NCBI RefSeq assembly: GCF_017875395.1
Contig: NZ_JAGGMO010000001.1
Location: 1-64,000 of the forward strand
Direction of reading: 5' to 3'
Length of the DNA: 64,000 nucleotides
Origin: Methanococcus voltae
GTDB taxonomy: Archaea; AGJL01; Methanococci; Methanococcales; Methanococcaceae
The notes under the pieces were generated by a model. That model had not been told where the DNA came from, searched no databases, and saw only the letters and a program-made list of their open reading frames with translations. Below, in pieces: positions 49,558 through 60,900 of this stretch. The position numbers and the translations under genes are program-made. Every line of letters starts with the position of its first letter. Within the stretch, counting starts at the first letter, position 1.

Positions 49558-49959
49558 TTCACTCACACAAAAATAAATTTGTTTTTTTGTTATTTTTATT
49601 ATTTTTTTATAATTTATTATTTATTATTTTAATTTACAATTATTATTTACAATTATTATTTACATAGTAATTGCTTATTGATTATTAACTAGTTATTTAT
49701 TTGTTAATCTATTTATTTAAGTTATCATATTTATAACTATCAATACTAAGTTCTAAATTTAACAGATAAATTCGCCATTAGTTTGTCTAATATCGAAATA
49801 TCGTGTGTTTAAAGTAGTTTTCAGTTATAAGTAGCTTATTTTATATATACCTATGGATAAAAAAGAAAATTAAAAAAGAAAATTAAAAAATAAAAGTAAA
49901 AAATTAAAATAAATTATAAAAGTTATAATACTTTTAATATATGACAATTATAAAAATAT
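49558..49959. promoter_or_regulatory. Upstream region of asnB
   Basis: This 402-bp spacer has minus-strand TATA-like boxes at 49837-49852 (GGTATATATAAAATAA) and about 49725-49737. The distal box is the stronger. If used for asnB it would give a leader of about 250 nt, or it could drive a small RNA. No open frame was seen. Confidence 0.4.
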
Positions 49960-50364
49960 TTAATTGTTGTCTACAGCAGGATTTTCAATTAAATTTGAAT
50001 TTTCAGTCCTTTCTTTATATTTTAACTGTCTTTTGAGCTTTTTCTCTTTTACATAGGGAATTCTAACAATATTTCCGCATTCTAAACATGTTATGGTTAC
50101 ACAGGACTCTTTTGGATTTGTACGAACGGTAGAGTTTAACCCGTAAATTAAGAAAGAGTCACAATTTTTACATACCTGTCTTTTCCATTGCTTAGGGAAT
50201 GACATTCTAATTTTCATTGCTAATTTTCGGCTTAATGTAACGTATCTTTTTACTCTATCCGTGTTTCCCCTTTTAGTTTCTTTTTCAGCAAGATTCATTA
50301 AAATGTCAATTCTTTCAATTACAATGTTTCTTAAATTTTGATTCGCTTTTTTACTTTTCCGCAT
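49960..50364 (-). CDS. rnp4: RNase P protein component 4 (Rpp21)
   Basis: The 134-residue product has an N-terminal helical region (IVIERIDILMNLAEKE and YVTLSRKLAMKIRM) and the zinc ribbon VCKNCDSFL ... ITCLECGNIVRIPY, giving four Cys ligands. Rpp21 pairs with Rpp29 on the specificity domain of RNase P RNA for tRNA 5' maturation. The ATG at 50364 follows TGTGA; a start 14 codons upstream is less likely. Partner subunits are not in the window. Confidence 0.93.
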   Translation of the reverse strand: MRKSKKANQNLRNIVIERIDILMNLAEKETKRGNTDRVKRYVTLSRKLAMKIRMSFPKQWKRQVCKNCDSFLIYGLNSTVRTNPKESCVTITCLECGNIVRIPYVKEKKLKRQLKYKERTENSNLIENPAVDNN

Positions 50365-50645
50365 TTTTTCACAATAATTATTACTTTTTATTTGATACAT
50401 ATACAATATTATTATATATTATATAATTTATTATGTACTATGTAATAAATTATACTTTAAAATTATTGGGATTATTCGGTAATTCAATAAGAAAAATAGG
50501 TATTAAATAGATACTAAATTTATATTAAATATATATTAAATATAAATTAAATTTATATCGAATTTATATCAAATGTATACTAAATCGATGAATAAATAGA
50601 TAAGTAAGTCCAAATACTTTGAAATTTTAAAATTTGGTGGAAACT

Positions 50646-51893
50646 ATGAGCAAAGTAAAAGATATGAGCCTTGCGAAAGAAGGACATATGAAAATGGAAT
50701 GGGCAAAAAACCACATGCCAGTTTTAGCTTCCATAAGAGAAGAATTTAAGAAAACAAAACCTTTTGAAGGTATTAAATTAGGTATGGCATTACACCTTGA
50801 AGCAAAAACTGCAATTCTTGCAGAAACCATGATGGAAGGTGGTGCTAAAATTATTATTACAGGTTGCAATCCTCTTTCAACCCAAGACGATGTAGCTGCA
50901 GCTTGTGTTGAACGTGGAATGGAAGTTTACGCTTGGAGAGGCGAAACAAACGAAGAATACTACGAAAACTTAAACAAAGTTTTGGATGCAAAACCTGATG
51001 TAGTTATTGACGATGGTGCAGATTTAATCTTTTTATTGCACACAAAAAGAACCGAATTATTAGACTCAATAATGGGCGGTTGCGAAGAAACCACTACGGG
51101 AGTAATCAGATTAAAAGCAATGGCACAGGAAGGGGCTTTGAAATTCCCTGTTATCAACGTTAACGATGCAGATACAAAGCACTTATTCGATAACAGATAC
51201 GGAACTGGTCAAAGTGCACTCGACGGTATTTTAAGAACCACTAATTTATTAATGGCTGGAAAAACTGTTGTAGTAGCAGGTTACGGCTGGTGCGGTAGAG
51301 GTGTAGCAATGAGGGCAGACGGACACGGTGCAAGTGTAATTGTAACCGAAGTTGACCCTATTAGAGCACTCGAAGCAAGAATGGACGGATACCAAGTAAT
51401 GCCAATGTGCGAAGCTTGTAAATTAGGTGACGTATTTGTTACAACTACAGGATGTAAAGACATCTTAAGAACTGAACACTTCTTATTAATGAAAGATGGT
51501 GCAGTTTTATCAAATGCAGGACACTTCGATAATGAAATCAACAAAGATAACTTAAATGATTTAGCAAGTGAAATAAATGTTGTTAGAAACAATATTGAAG
51601 AATATAACATAAACAACAAAAGAATCTACTTGTTAGGTGAAGGAAGACTTGTAAACTTAGCTTGTGCAGACGGTCACCCTTGTGAAGTTATGGACATGAG
51701 TTTTGCAAACCAAGCTTTGGGTGCAAAAAACATTGTTGAAAACTACAAAAATATGGAAAATAGCGTCTATGAAATCCCATACGAACAAGATGCTAAGATA
51801 GCACTCTTAAAATTAAAATCAATGGGTTCAGAAATTGACGAATTAACCCCCGAACAGAAAAAGTACTTAAATGATTGGAAAGAAGGAACATAA
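50646..51893 (+). CDS. ahcY: S-adenosylhomocysteine hydrolase family (S-inosylhomocysteine hydrolase likely)
   Basis: The 415-residue product shows [25 protein letters not shown], the NAD loop [18 protein letters not shown] (about 210-227), and GHFDNEI. It regenerates homocysteine after SAM-dependent methylation. The chain ends LNDWKEGT and lacks the KPxxYRY tail of eukaryal and many bacterial enzymes. In Methanocaldococcus the homologue prefers S-inosylhomocysteine, so the same may hold here. The ATG at 50646 follows TTGGTGG. Codons are biased as in highly expressed genes. Confidence 0.94.
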   Translation: MSKVKDMSLAKEGHMKMEWAKNHMPVLASIREEFKKTKPFEGIKLGMALHLEAKTAILAETMMEGGAKIIITGCNPLSTQDDVAAACVERGMEVYAWRGETNEEYYENLNKVLDAKPDVVIDDGADLIFLLHTKRTELLDSIMGGCEETTTGVIRLKAMAQEGALKFPVINVNDADTKHLFDNRYGTGQSALDGILRTTNLLMAGKTVVVAGYGWCGRGVAMRADGHGASVIVTEVDPIRALEARMDGYQVMPMCEACKLGDVFVTTTGCKDILRTEHFLLMKDGAVLSNAGHFDNEINKDNLNDLASEINVVRNNIEEYNINNKRIYLLGEGRLVNLACADGHPCEVMDMSFANQALGAKNIVENYKNMENSVYEIPYEQDAKIALLKLKSMGSEIDELTPEQKKYLNDWKEGT

Positions 51894-52193
51894 TTTAAGT
51901 ATATTCTATAATCTATTTTTTTAATTTTTAATATATAATATGTTTTAATATTTCATACTAATTTTATTTTAAAGCAAATAATAATTTATAATATTATGTG
52001 ATATTATGGTTACAAGTATAATATATTTAATAATCTTGATAATTTTAATATCGTTTATTAAAGACCAATTAATTTAAAATTAATTCATACATACCCATAA
52101 TATTAATTTTATAATATTTTAATATATGATATTTTAATATTTTAATAATTATTTGTGGTATAAGCACTATAATTCGGACGAATAGGTGATAAT

Positions 52194-53000
52194 TTGAAGA
52201 ACACGGATACGAGAACACTGGAAAGACCGCAAATGTGCGAAATTAAAGAAATTATAAAGGAAAGTCCCACCGTAAAAACGTTTATATTAAACAGAGAATT
52301 TAATTTTAAAGGTGGACAATTCGCAATGGTTTGGGTACCAGAATACGATGAAAAACCTTTCGGATTTTCAAATAAAAATGGTTTTAGTGTTGCAAATGTA
52401 GGTCGAACTACATCAAAAATGCACGAAATGCAAGAAGGGGAACTCTTAGGTATTAGAGGACCTTACGGGAATGGCTTTGAAACTTTTGGAGATAATATAA
52501 TAGCGGTAGCCGGCGGTATAGGTTCAGCCCCAATAATCCCTACTGTTGAAGAATTTGCAAAACAGAATATAGATGTAACTACAATTTTAGGCGGTAGAAC
52601 CAGGGACGAATTATTATTCTTAGATAGATTTGAGAATGTAAGCAATACAATTCCATGTACTGACGACGGAACTTTTGGGTACAATGGTTTTACAACAAAT
52701 AAGCTTATAGAAATCCTCGAACAGAGAAAAGAAGAAAATATTTCGACGGACTGCCTAATTACCTGTGGCCCTGAAATTATGATGAAAAAAGTCGTAGAAA
52801 TCGCTAAGAATTACAACATACCTGTTCAGTTGTCTTTAGAAAGATATATGAAATGTGGAATAGGTATCTGTGGTCAATGTAGCGTTGATGATGAAGGCTA
52901 CTGCATATGTAAAGATGGACCTGTATTTTGGGACAACAAATTGAATATGATAAAAGAATTTGGAAAATACAGAAGAGATGCAAGTGGTGCAAAAATTTAA
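52194..53000 (+). CDS. pyrK: Dihydroorotate dehydrogenase electron-transfer subunit
   Basis: The 268-residue product is a flavin reductase-type protein with a ferredoxin-reductase fold. FKGGQFAMVWVPEYDEKPF is the FAD site region. An AVAGGIGSAPIIPTVEEFA nucleotide loop follows. A C-terminal [2Fe-2S] site has four Cys in MKCGIGICGQC and GYCICKDGP. It passes electrons from PyrD to NAD or another acceptor in pyrimidine synthesis. pyrD is not adjacent. The start is TTG at 52194, with AGGTGAT 3 nt upstream. Confidence 0.93.
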   Translation: MKNTDTRTLERPQMCEIKEIIKESPTVKTFILNREFNFKGGQFAMVWVPEYDEKPFGFSNKNGFSVANVGRTTSKMHEMQEGELLGIRGPYGNGFETFGDNIIAVAGGIGSAPIIPTVEEFAKQNIDVTTILGGRTRDELLFLDRFENVSNTIPCTDDGTFGYNGFTTNKLIEILEQRKEENISTDCLITCGPEIMMKKVVEIAKNYNIPVQLSLERYMKCGIGICGQCSVDDEGYCICKDGPVFWDNKLNMIKEFGKYRRDASGAKI

Positions 53001-53006
53001 TAATTT

Positions 53007-53090
53007 ATTCTTATTTTTATTCTTATTTTTATTCTTATTTTTATTCTTATTTTTATTCTTATTTTTATTCTTATTTTTATTCTTATTTTT
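53007..53090 (+). terminator. Seven 12-bp T-rich tandem repeats just after pyrK
   Basis: The unit ATTCTTATTTTT occurs seven times in exact register beginning 7 bp after the pyrK stop. Each copy brings a T5 run. Archaeal RNA polymerase ends at U-rich tracts, often without a hairpin, so this array is a likely strong terminator, but it is also a plain microsatellite. Confidence 0.6.
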
Positions 53091-53262
53091 TTAGTTTAAT
53101 ATATTATTTTATTATTTTTAGGTTATTTACCGATTTAACACATTTATTATTGGCCATTAAATTTATAGGTAAACATATCTACCTACACAAGATACTACAC
53201 AAAACACATATAGTATATAATGAGCATAAGAAATTTACATATACAATTACAGAGCTGATAAA

Positions 53263-53850
53263 ATGAATATGTCTGATAGTGTTGAGGAACTAAATATAGA
53301 TACTGGTTTAGACTTAGAGGAATTGGAAAACAGCATGGCGAGTGAATTAAACACTCAAGCTGAAAGTTTAAAGCATTCTATGGATAATATATTGAATAAA
53401 ATAAAATTCGCTGTTCAAAGTGATGATGAAGATTTAAAATCCGTAAAAGATGATATAAACAAAATTTCTTCGAATTGTGAAGCAGATGAACCTTTGGAAA
53501 TGAATTCTGAAATATTACGAATAATAAATAACAAATTAGATGTTTTAATTGATGCAAAAGACGAGCAAAATCTTATGCTTAAAAAAATAAGCGAAGATAT
53601 CGACGATATGCTTATTAAAATTGACAAAAGTGCTGATTTAATTATGGCAAACTTTGAAAATCAGAACGCAAGATTTGACAACTTATTAGAGCTTTTACAG
53701 GATATCTTAGAAGGTATTCAAGAGATTAAAGGGTTACTTTCTGATATGAATATGAAAAATATGAGCAAAGCGTCAAATGTTGTAGATAATTTGAAAACTA
53801 AAATCGATAGCTACATGAGCACTGATGATGCAGGCATTGCAGGATATTAA
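53263..53850 (+). CDS. Coiled-coil protein of unknown function
   Basis: The 195-residue acidic product is helical with heptads (for example LRIINNKLDVLIDAKDEQNL and LLELLQDILEGIQEIKGLL). It has a Ser/Asn-rich N-terminus and an Ala/Gly tail (DDAGIAGY). No signal peptide is seen. General form recalls archaellum accessory proteins such as ArlC, but I see no motif that proves it. It lies about 2.3 kb upstream of the chemotaxis genes with dapB and trmY between. A GATAAA-type weak site precedes the ATG. Confidence 0.6.
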   Translation: MNMSDSVEELNIDTGLDLEELENSMASELNTQAESLKHSMDNILNKIKFAVQSDDEDLKSVKDDINKISSNCEADEPLEMNSEILRIINNKLDVLIDAKDEQNLMLKKISEDIDDMLIKIDKSADLIMANFENQNARFDNLLELLQDILEGIQEIKGLLSDMNMKNMSKASNVVDNLKTKIDSYMSTDDAGIAGY

Positions 53851-54227
53851 ATTATAATTTAGATTATAATATAGATTATAATTTATAAATTATGGATTAT
53901 TAAATTACCACCAAATTCAATTTAAAGAATATTAAAACGATATTTATAGTAATAATAGTTAAATAGTTGTATTGTATATTTAAACTCATAAATATTATAT
54001 TATATCATTAATATTAATGAATAATATAAATTCTAATAAACAAATAATATAATTAAAATAACTAAAATACATAAAATAATGTAATAATATTCGGATATTG
54101 AAATATTAAACAAGTGAATAAAAATAATTATGGATAAATCCTAAGAACTTATAAATTATAAACTATAAATTAAAAATAGAAATTAAATAACAATTAAGTA
54201 AAATCTAAGTAGAAAATAGGTGGTAAA
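53851..54227. promoter_or_regulatory. Upstream region of dapB
   Basis: This 377-bp AT-rich spacer includes TTAGATTATAAT-type repeats (53855-53890) and several TATA-like sequences. No open frame was seen. Confidence 0.4.
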
Positions 54228-55043
54228 ATGATAAAAATAGCAGTTACAGGAGCCGTAGGGAGAATGGGAAGCGGTATTATACAAAATATCTTAGAAAACG
54301 AAGATATGGAATTAGTTGCAGGTATTGAAGCACCTGGAAACCCTAAAAAAGGTTTAGATATTGGTGAAGTTATTGGCGTTGGAAAACTTGGAATCCCTGT
54401 TTCTACAGCTGATGAATTAGAAAAAGTACTAAGTGAAGCTAAACCTGATGTACTTGTAGACTTCACAGCACCAGCCCCTTGCGTTGGTACAGTTAAAACA
54501 GCTTCAAAATTAGGTATAAACTTGGTAATTGGAACCACAGGGTTTACAGCTGAACAAAGAGCTGAAATGGAAACCGCTATAAAAGAAAACGGTGTTTCTG
54601 CAGTAATTTCCCAAAACTATGCCATTGGCGTAAACATATTCTTTAAAACATTAGAATTATTGGCTGACAAATTAAGCAACTACGATATTGAAATCGTAGA
54701 AATGCACCACAAACATAAAAAAGATGCACCAAGTGGAACAGCTTTAAGAGCTGCTGAAATTATACAAGAAAATCTCAACAGAGATTCAAACGTTATATAC
54801 GGAAGAGAAGGCATAACCGGTGCAAGAACTAAGGAAGAAATCTGCATACACGCTTTAAGAGGTGGCGATGTAGTCGGAGACCATACTGTGATATTTGCAG
54901 AAGATGGTGAGAGATTAGAATTAAGCCATAAAGCATGCAGTAGACAGCCACTTATATCTGGCGCATTGATTGCTGTTAGATACATAGTTGATAAAAAAGC
55001 AGGAATATACAACACTTTTGATGTATTAGGACTTAATGAATAA
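54228..55043 (+). CDS. dapB: 4-Hydroxy-tetrahydrodipicolinate reductase
   Basis: The 271-residue product reduces the cyclised aspartate-semialdehyde/pyruvate product with NAD(P)H in lysine synthesis. The Rossmann motif is AVTGAVGRMGSGII (4-17), VDFTAPAP marks the domain link, and the catalytic EMHHKHKKDAPSGTALRAAE is near 162-181. GGTGGTAAA precedes the ATG. dapF is in the window but 6.5 kb away. Confidence 0.96.
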   Translation: MIKIAVTGAVGRMGSGIIQNILENEDMELVAGIEAPGNPKKGLDIGEVIGVGKLGIPVSTADELEKVLSEAKPDVLVDFTAPAPCVGTVKTASKLGINLVIGTTGFTAEQRAEMETAIKENGVSAVISQNYAIGVNIFFKTLELLADKLSNYDIEIVEMHHKHKKDAPSGTALRAAEIIQENLNRDSNVIYGREGITGARTKEEICIHALRGGDVVGDHTVIFAEDGERLELSHKACSRQPLISGALIAVRYIVDKKAGIYNTFDVLGLNE

Positions 55044-55276
55044 AGGATAATAATAAAATAATAAAATAATGGATAAATCAATCTGTTGGTTAAAACATTT
55101 TGCTCTAAACGAATAGTAAAATATATTATTTAAAAAATATATAATACTATTTAACATATTTAAAAAATTAAATTTTGTTTTGATTACAATATAATTATTA
55201 CATCAACATGCGGTAATATTGTATTCAGAATATTATGAATTAATTATGAATTTTAAAAATAAATACTGGTGAAATA

Positions 55277-55888
55277 TTGAAAGAATTCATACTTAAAGCC
55301 AATAAATCAGCTACTTCTGGCGATATAAATATTAAAGACTTGCCGGGAAGTGCAGGTAGATTGGATTTAGTTTGTAGATGTGTAAATAGTTCGTTCTTTC
55401 TCTCCCATGATTTAAGAAGAGATACGGTATTTTATAGCGTTCATTACGGTGAACCTAATGCACCGCTTGCTTTGAAATTTGTAGGTGACGAATTAAAACG
55501 ATTAAGCCCTGATGAAAGAAGTATTGCTCTTTTTATAAAGAAAGCTCTTGAAAAAGATAGTTCCAAACTATGGAAAGAAAGTACCTCTGGAATTTATACT
55601 GCTAAAAAAGAATTTAGAGATATAATTGTAGAAAAAAAGAACGAAAACTACAGGATATTTTATTTACATTTGAACGGTAAACCTCTTGAAGAATGTAATT
55701 TAAAATTAGATGAAGAGAACGATGAAGACGTATTGTTCGTACTTGGTGACCATATTGGTATAGGCGAAGAAGATGAGAAGTTTTTAGACGAATTAGGGGC
55801 TGAAAGAATTTCATTATCACCAGTAGAATTGCACGCAGACCATTGCATAATTTTAGTGCATAACGCATTAGATAAATTAAAAAAATAA
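55277..55888 (+). CDS. trmY: tRNA pseudouridine(54)-N1-methyltransferase
   Basis: The 203-residue product is a SPOUT-family methyltransferase that makes N1-methylpseudouridine at position 54 of archaeal tRNAs. Features are [20 protein letters not shown] near the start, [31 protein letters not shown] (the knot SAM site), and [12 protein letters not shown] near the end. The start is TTG at 55277, with GGTGAAATA upstream. Confidence 0.95.
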   Translation: MKEFILKANKSATSGDINIKDLPGSAGRLDLVCRCVNSSFFLSHDLRRDTVFYSVHYGEPNAPLALKFVGDELKRLSPDERSIALFIKKALEKDSSKLWKESTSGIYTAKKEFRDIIVEKKNENYRIFYLHLNGKPLEECNLKLDEENDEDVLFVLGDHIGIGEEDEKFLDELGAERISLSPVELHADHCIILVHNALDKLKK

Positions 55889-56129
55889 TGTTTATTCTTT
55901 ACATATTTATTAATTATTTATTAATTAGTTATTAATTACTATTAGCTAATATTTATTATCTATACTGATTATTCATCAATATATCAGTCATATATAATAG
56001 ACAATAGTTGGATAATTGTTAGATAATAAGTATATCAATTTGTTAATAATTATTGATTATTAATTATTAATCATGTTTATAATTTTACAATCTCAAATCT
56101 ATAAGACGATACATTCCCATGGTGATAAT

Positions 56130-56570
56130 ATGGAAGATATTCCAAAAGTTGTAGTATTTAAGCTTTCTACAAACGAATATGGTTTAAGGGTTAACGAAGT
56201 AAGGGAAGTTTTAAAACTTCAAGATATTACGGCAATTCCGAACACCCCAAGTTATATTTCTGGTGTAACAAACATTAGGGGCGAAATTATGCCAATAATA
56301 GATTTAAGAAAAAAATTAAATCTATTTGATAGCGTTGATACACCAGAAGGCGATATGCTCGTCATGGTTGTTGAAATAGATGGCATACCTATTGGAATTT
56401 TGGTTGATTTCGTAAGTGATGTTATGCAAATTTCCTCTGAAAACATTGAAGAAATTGAAGGAATTAAGAAAAATTCAAATGGAGAATACATTGAAGGAAT
56501 TGCTAAAATTGGCAATAGATTAATCATTATATTAAATATTAAAAACTTAATTGACCCCCAAGAGTTTTAA
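56130..56570 (+). CDS. cheW: Chemotaxis coupling protein CheW
   Basis: The 146-residue product has the CheW fold: VVVFKLSTNEYGLRVNEVREVL, ITAIPNTPSYISGVTNIRGEIMPIIDLRKKL (read in parts), and GIAKIGNRLIIILNI at the end. It links the receptor to CheA. The ATG at 56130 follows GGTGATAAT. A start 19 codons earlier lacks a site. It is the first gene of the chemotaxis cluster, 255 bp before cheB. Confidence 0.95.
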   Translation: MEDIPKVVVFKLSTNEYGLRVNEVREVLKLQDITAIPNTPSYISGVTNIRGEIMPIIDLRKKLNLFDSVDTPEGDMLVMVVEIDGIPIGILVDFVSDVMQISSENIEEIEGIKKNSNGEYIEGIAKIGNRLIIILNIKNLIDPQEF

Positions 56571-56825
56571 ATAGTAATATTAACAGCAATATTGATAATA
56601 CAGTCTAAATTTTAAGATTTTAAGATAATAATCAAATTGAGATTAATTAATACTTTATTTGAATAATAATATGACGTATTAATACTCAATAAATAATTTT
56701 AAAATTAAGTTTTGGATAAATAATAAAATAAGTAGAATTCAAATATATGGGCTAATATAAGACGGTGTTGACTAATTATCTAATAACATAATTTAATTCG
56801 CATATGGTAATCCGGAGAGGAAATT

Positions 56826-57992
56826 ATGAAGAAAATAAAGGCTATTGTCGTAGATGATTCCGCATTCATGCGAAAAGTTGTAGAAGATATCTTAAACACA
56901 GACCCCGGAATTGAAGTTGTAGGTACTGCGAAAGATGGAAAAGAAGCGGTTGAATTAGTAAACAAATTAAAACCTGACATTGTAACAATGGATGTTGAAA
57001 TGCCTATTATGGATGGTATTGAAGCAACTAAAAACATAATGCAGACTTGTGCTACACCGATCCTTATGCTTTCTGCAGTAACTCGTGATGGTTCAGAAAC
57101 TACATTGAAAGCTCTTGAAAATGGTGCAGTAGATTTTATACAGAAACCTTCTGGCTCAGTATCATTAGATATTCGTGAAATATCCGAAAAAATTATTAAA
57201 AAGGTTAAGGACGTTTCAAAATCAACAGTCAGACCGTTAAAATTTACAAAAATGCAGTCTTCCATAACTCCAAAAGCAGATGACATTGTTTCAAAGAATA
57301 CCAATACAAATGCGAACTCCGATACCGGTGCCAATAATAACAACTTAGAACGTGAAAATGCAGGATTAAATAATCCAAATTTAGAAAATACCCTTTCTAA
57401 AATTGGAATTATGATGGGTTCATCTACAGGTGGTCCTCCAGTAGTTTCTGAAATAATATCAAGATTACCAATGGGAATGCCCCCAATATTTGTTGTTCAA
57501 CACATGCCTGCAGGATTTACAAGAGTTTTTGCAGAAAGAATTGATAGAATAGCAAAATTAAAAGTTGTTGAAGCTTCAAATGGTATGTTAATAAAGCCTA
57601 ATCACGTCTATATTGCCCCGGGCGATACCCAAATGCTATTAAAAAGACGGGGAAATAATAAATATATTGAAATAGACCCGAACATGCCCAAACTTCACGG
57701 TACAAAACCAACTGTGGATATTACTGCTGAATACGTTGCAAATATTTATGGAAATAATTCTTTAGGAATTATTTTAACAGGTATTGGAAAAGACGGTGCA
57801 GTAGGAATGAGGAACATTAAAGAAAAAGGTGGGTACACGATAGGTCAAAATAAAGAGAGTTGCATTGTTTACGGAATGCCAAAAACTGCTTACGAATTAA
57901 ATGCGTTAAATGACGTTTTACCACCAAGCCAAATACCTCAAAAAATAGAAAAATGCGTTGAAAGATACGTTCAAAAATTAGGGAGTAGATAA
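56826..57992 (+). CDS. cheB: Chemotaxis response regulator protein-glutamate methylesterase CheB
   Basis: The 388-residue product has a receiver domain (1-120) with D10, D11 and the phosphoacceptor D56 in TMDVEMP. An Asn-rich linker (about 155-190) follows. The methylesterase domain carries the Ser in MGSSTGGPP, the His in VVQHMPAGF and the Asp in GIGKDGAVGM. It removes methyl groups from receptor glutamates and sets adaptation. GGAGAGGAAATT precedes the ATG. cheA starts 2 bp after its stop, so the two are surely cotranscribed. Confidence 0.97.
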   Translation: MKKIKAIVVDDSAFMRKVVEDILNTDPGIEVVGTAKDGKEAVELVNKLKPDIVTMDVEMPIMDGIEATKNIMQTCATPILMLSAVTRDGSETTLKALENGAVDFIQKPSGSVSLDIREISEKIIKKVKDVSKSTVRPLKFTKMQSSITPKADDIVSKNTNTNANSDTGANNNNLERENAGLNNPNLENTLSKIGIMMGSSTGGPPVVSEIISRLPMGMPPIFVVQHMPAGFTRVFAERIDRIAKLKVVEASNGMLIKPNHVYIAPGDTQMLLKRRGNNKYIEIDPNMPKLHGTKPTVDITAEYVANIYGNNSLGIILTGIGKDGAVGMRNIKEKGGYTIGQNKESCIVYGMPKTAYELNALNDVLPPSQIPQKIEKCVERYVQKLGSR

Positions 57993-57994
57993 CT

Positions 57995-60900
57995 ATGGAT
58001 GAGATGGAACAGTATAGGGAATTGTTTATGACCGAAGCTGAAGAACATTTACAGTCCCTTAATCAAAACCTTGTCGATTTAGAGAATTGCCCCGAAAATA
58101 CGGATATTATAAATTTAATATTCCGTTCTGCCCACACTTTAAAAGGTTCAGCAAGAACCCTTGGTTTTGAGCATATATCCCAATTAACACACCATATGGA
58201 AGATATATTGGATAATATAAGGGATGGAAAAATTCCTGTTAACCATGAAATCATGGATTTATTGTTTAAATGTTTAGATGCGCTAGAAACAATGGTTGGC
58301 GAAATTGCAGATGGTGAAAATGAGACCACTGTGGATTACGAAAGTATCATTGATATCATTAAAAATTTAAAAAATAAGCACTTAGGCGGAAATATTGGAA
58401 ATTCTGCACCTCCTGCGCCTGAATCGGTACCTTCAGCTGAAGTATCTGCAAACGTTAACAGTGCGGATGCTGTTGCAAATACAGTCTCTTGTGCAACGAA
58501 TGGAAATTCCGGATCTACATCTAATAAACAATCTTATTCTTTGAAAAATGAAAAAACTGTTGTAAAAATTGAAATAAAAAAAGATATCGATTGTAATTGT
58601 GAAGAAAACGAAGTTTCTGAAGTAGATATCAATAATGAAATTGATAGTGAAATCAATGGAGAAATTGATATTGATAACGATGTTAATTCAAAAATTGATG
58701 AAAATAATAGTAATAATAACAAATTAAACGTTCCAGAAAATATTGATGAAATTTTAGCACAAATGCACCAATCTTCAAACACTTTATGTGCTATTTCTGG
58801 CGCTTTAGAACTTCCGGAGCTTCAAACTTCAACAAAAAAGATTAGTAGATTTACCAAGTCTGTTTTAGATAAAAAAATTGATATGGATAAGGATGTATTA
58901 CAAATGATTAACAAATCATTGTCAATTATGAATTCTATTGCCAAATCAATTGAAAATAAAGAAGAAGTTCAAAAATATGGAAATGATGATGCTATAAATA
59001 ATTTAGATAACTTTGTAGCTCAAAAAGTTGAATTAAAAAATTCAAATTCGGAAACCGATAATAATACAGATAATAATATTGATGATGAAATAAACGGCGA
59101 AGATAAAATTAATAATTTTGAAGAAATTGAAGTTGAATTTGACCATACAATATTCGACTATCTTAAAAATTTAAACAAATTGGCCGAAGAAATAAACAAT
59201 AATTCAAATATTTGGCATATCAAATCTGAAATCGAAGAAGATTGTATGTTAAAATCAGTTCGATTTACAATGTTATTAAATTCATTGAACAATGATTCAA
59301 AAGGTAAAATTATTCAATCTATACCTACAATCGATGATTTGAAAAACGTCAGTTACGATAATTTAGATGTATTGTATGCTTATTCAGGAAGTGAAGAGGA
59401 ATTAGAATCTATATTAAATTCTGCTTGTGAAATGAACTATTCCAAAGCTGTTAAAGTAGATATTGAAATCAATACTGATGAAGTAGGCAATATTACTGAA
59501 TTAACAGATTCTTTAGATTGTAATTCAGAAGATAAAGAAATTTCTTGTGATTATAAGATAAGATTTTCAATAGACCAAGAATGTGCCTTAAAGTCAGTTC
59601 GTGCATACATGGTTTTAAAGGATTTATCAGAAATCGGAGCTATTGTGGATTCATGCCCATCCTTTGAGAGGATAAAAGCAGGAGATTCTGTGATTAATCA
59701 GGTTGAAGTATACTTCAACAGTCGTGCAGATATTGATACTGTGGAAGATATCATTGTAAAAACACCTGAAATCAAAAATATAGATGTAGCAACAAACAAA
59801 AAAGATACACAATCAACCAGTGCAAATTCCTCTGAAGATTCAGATTCAGACGACCCTAAAAGTGCTGAAAAATCAGAACGTAAAGAAGGTCAATCTAAAA
59901 AATCAGAATCTAAAAAATCCCAAACTGTTAGGGTAAATATTGAAAAATTGGACAAATTAATGAATTTAGTAGGTGAAGTTGTTATAAATAGGGCAAACTT
60001 CACGCAAATTGCTACAAAATACGACCTCAAGGAATTACATAACGCGGTTGGTAGACTAAACATGCTCTCAACAGAATTGCAAGAGGAAGTTATGAGTATG
60101 CGTATGATTCCCGTAGCATTTGTATTTAATAGATTCCCTAGAACTGTTAGAGATACTGCTAGAGCTCTTAATAAAGAAATAGACTTTATAATTGAAGGTT
60201 CTGAAATCGAACTTGATAGGACAGTTTTAGATGAACTTGCGGAACCACTTACCCACTTAATAAGAAACTCTCTTGACCACGGGATTGAACATTCTGACGT
60301 TAGAAAACAGCAGGGAAAGCCCGAAAAAGGTCTTTTAAAGCTTATTGCTACAAGAGAAAGAGATAGGGTAAATATCGTTATTAAAGACGATGGTAAAGGT
60401 ATAAATCCTGACGCCATAAGAAACAACGTTGTTAAAAAAGGCTTGATGTCAAGAGACGAAGTTGACAAATTAACAGATAATGAAGCTATTAACTTAATAT
60501 TCTTACCTGGTTTCAGTACTGCGGAAAAAGTTTCTGACGTATCTGGAAGGGGGGTAGGTATGGATGTTGTTAGAACTAAAATAGAGTCATTAGGTGGTTC
60601 TGTTTCAGTGCACTCGGAAGTTGGGAAAGGTTCAGAAATTGTATTACACTTACCATTAACAATGGCAATTATACAAACGTTATTGGTAAAATTAAAAGAC
60701 CAAATCTATGCTTTACCACTAACAAGCGTTTTAGATGTTGTTTCAGTAAATAAAGAAGAAATAAATAATTTAGAAGGTCAGGAAGCAATTATTTATCGAG
60801 ACCATATCTTACCAGTTACTTGGTTATGCGATGCTTTGCATCAATACAATGATTGTTCTTCAAAAGAGATATATGTAGTAGTAGTTGAGAAAAACAAAGG

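Noticed and set aside
52928-53266. Open frame with YFYSYFYSYF repeats on the plus strand
   Set aside because: It reads the 12-bp T-rich array after pyrK in another frame, overlaps the end of pyrK, and has no ribosome binding site.
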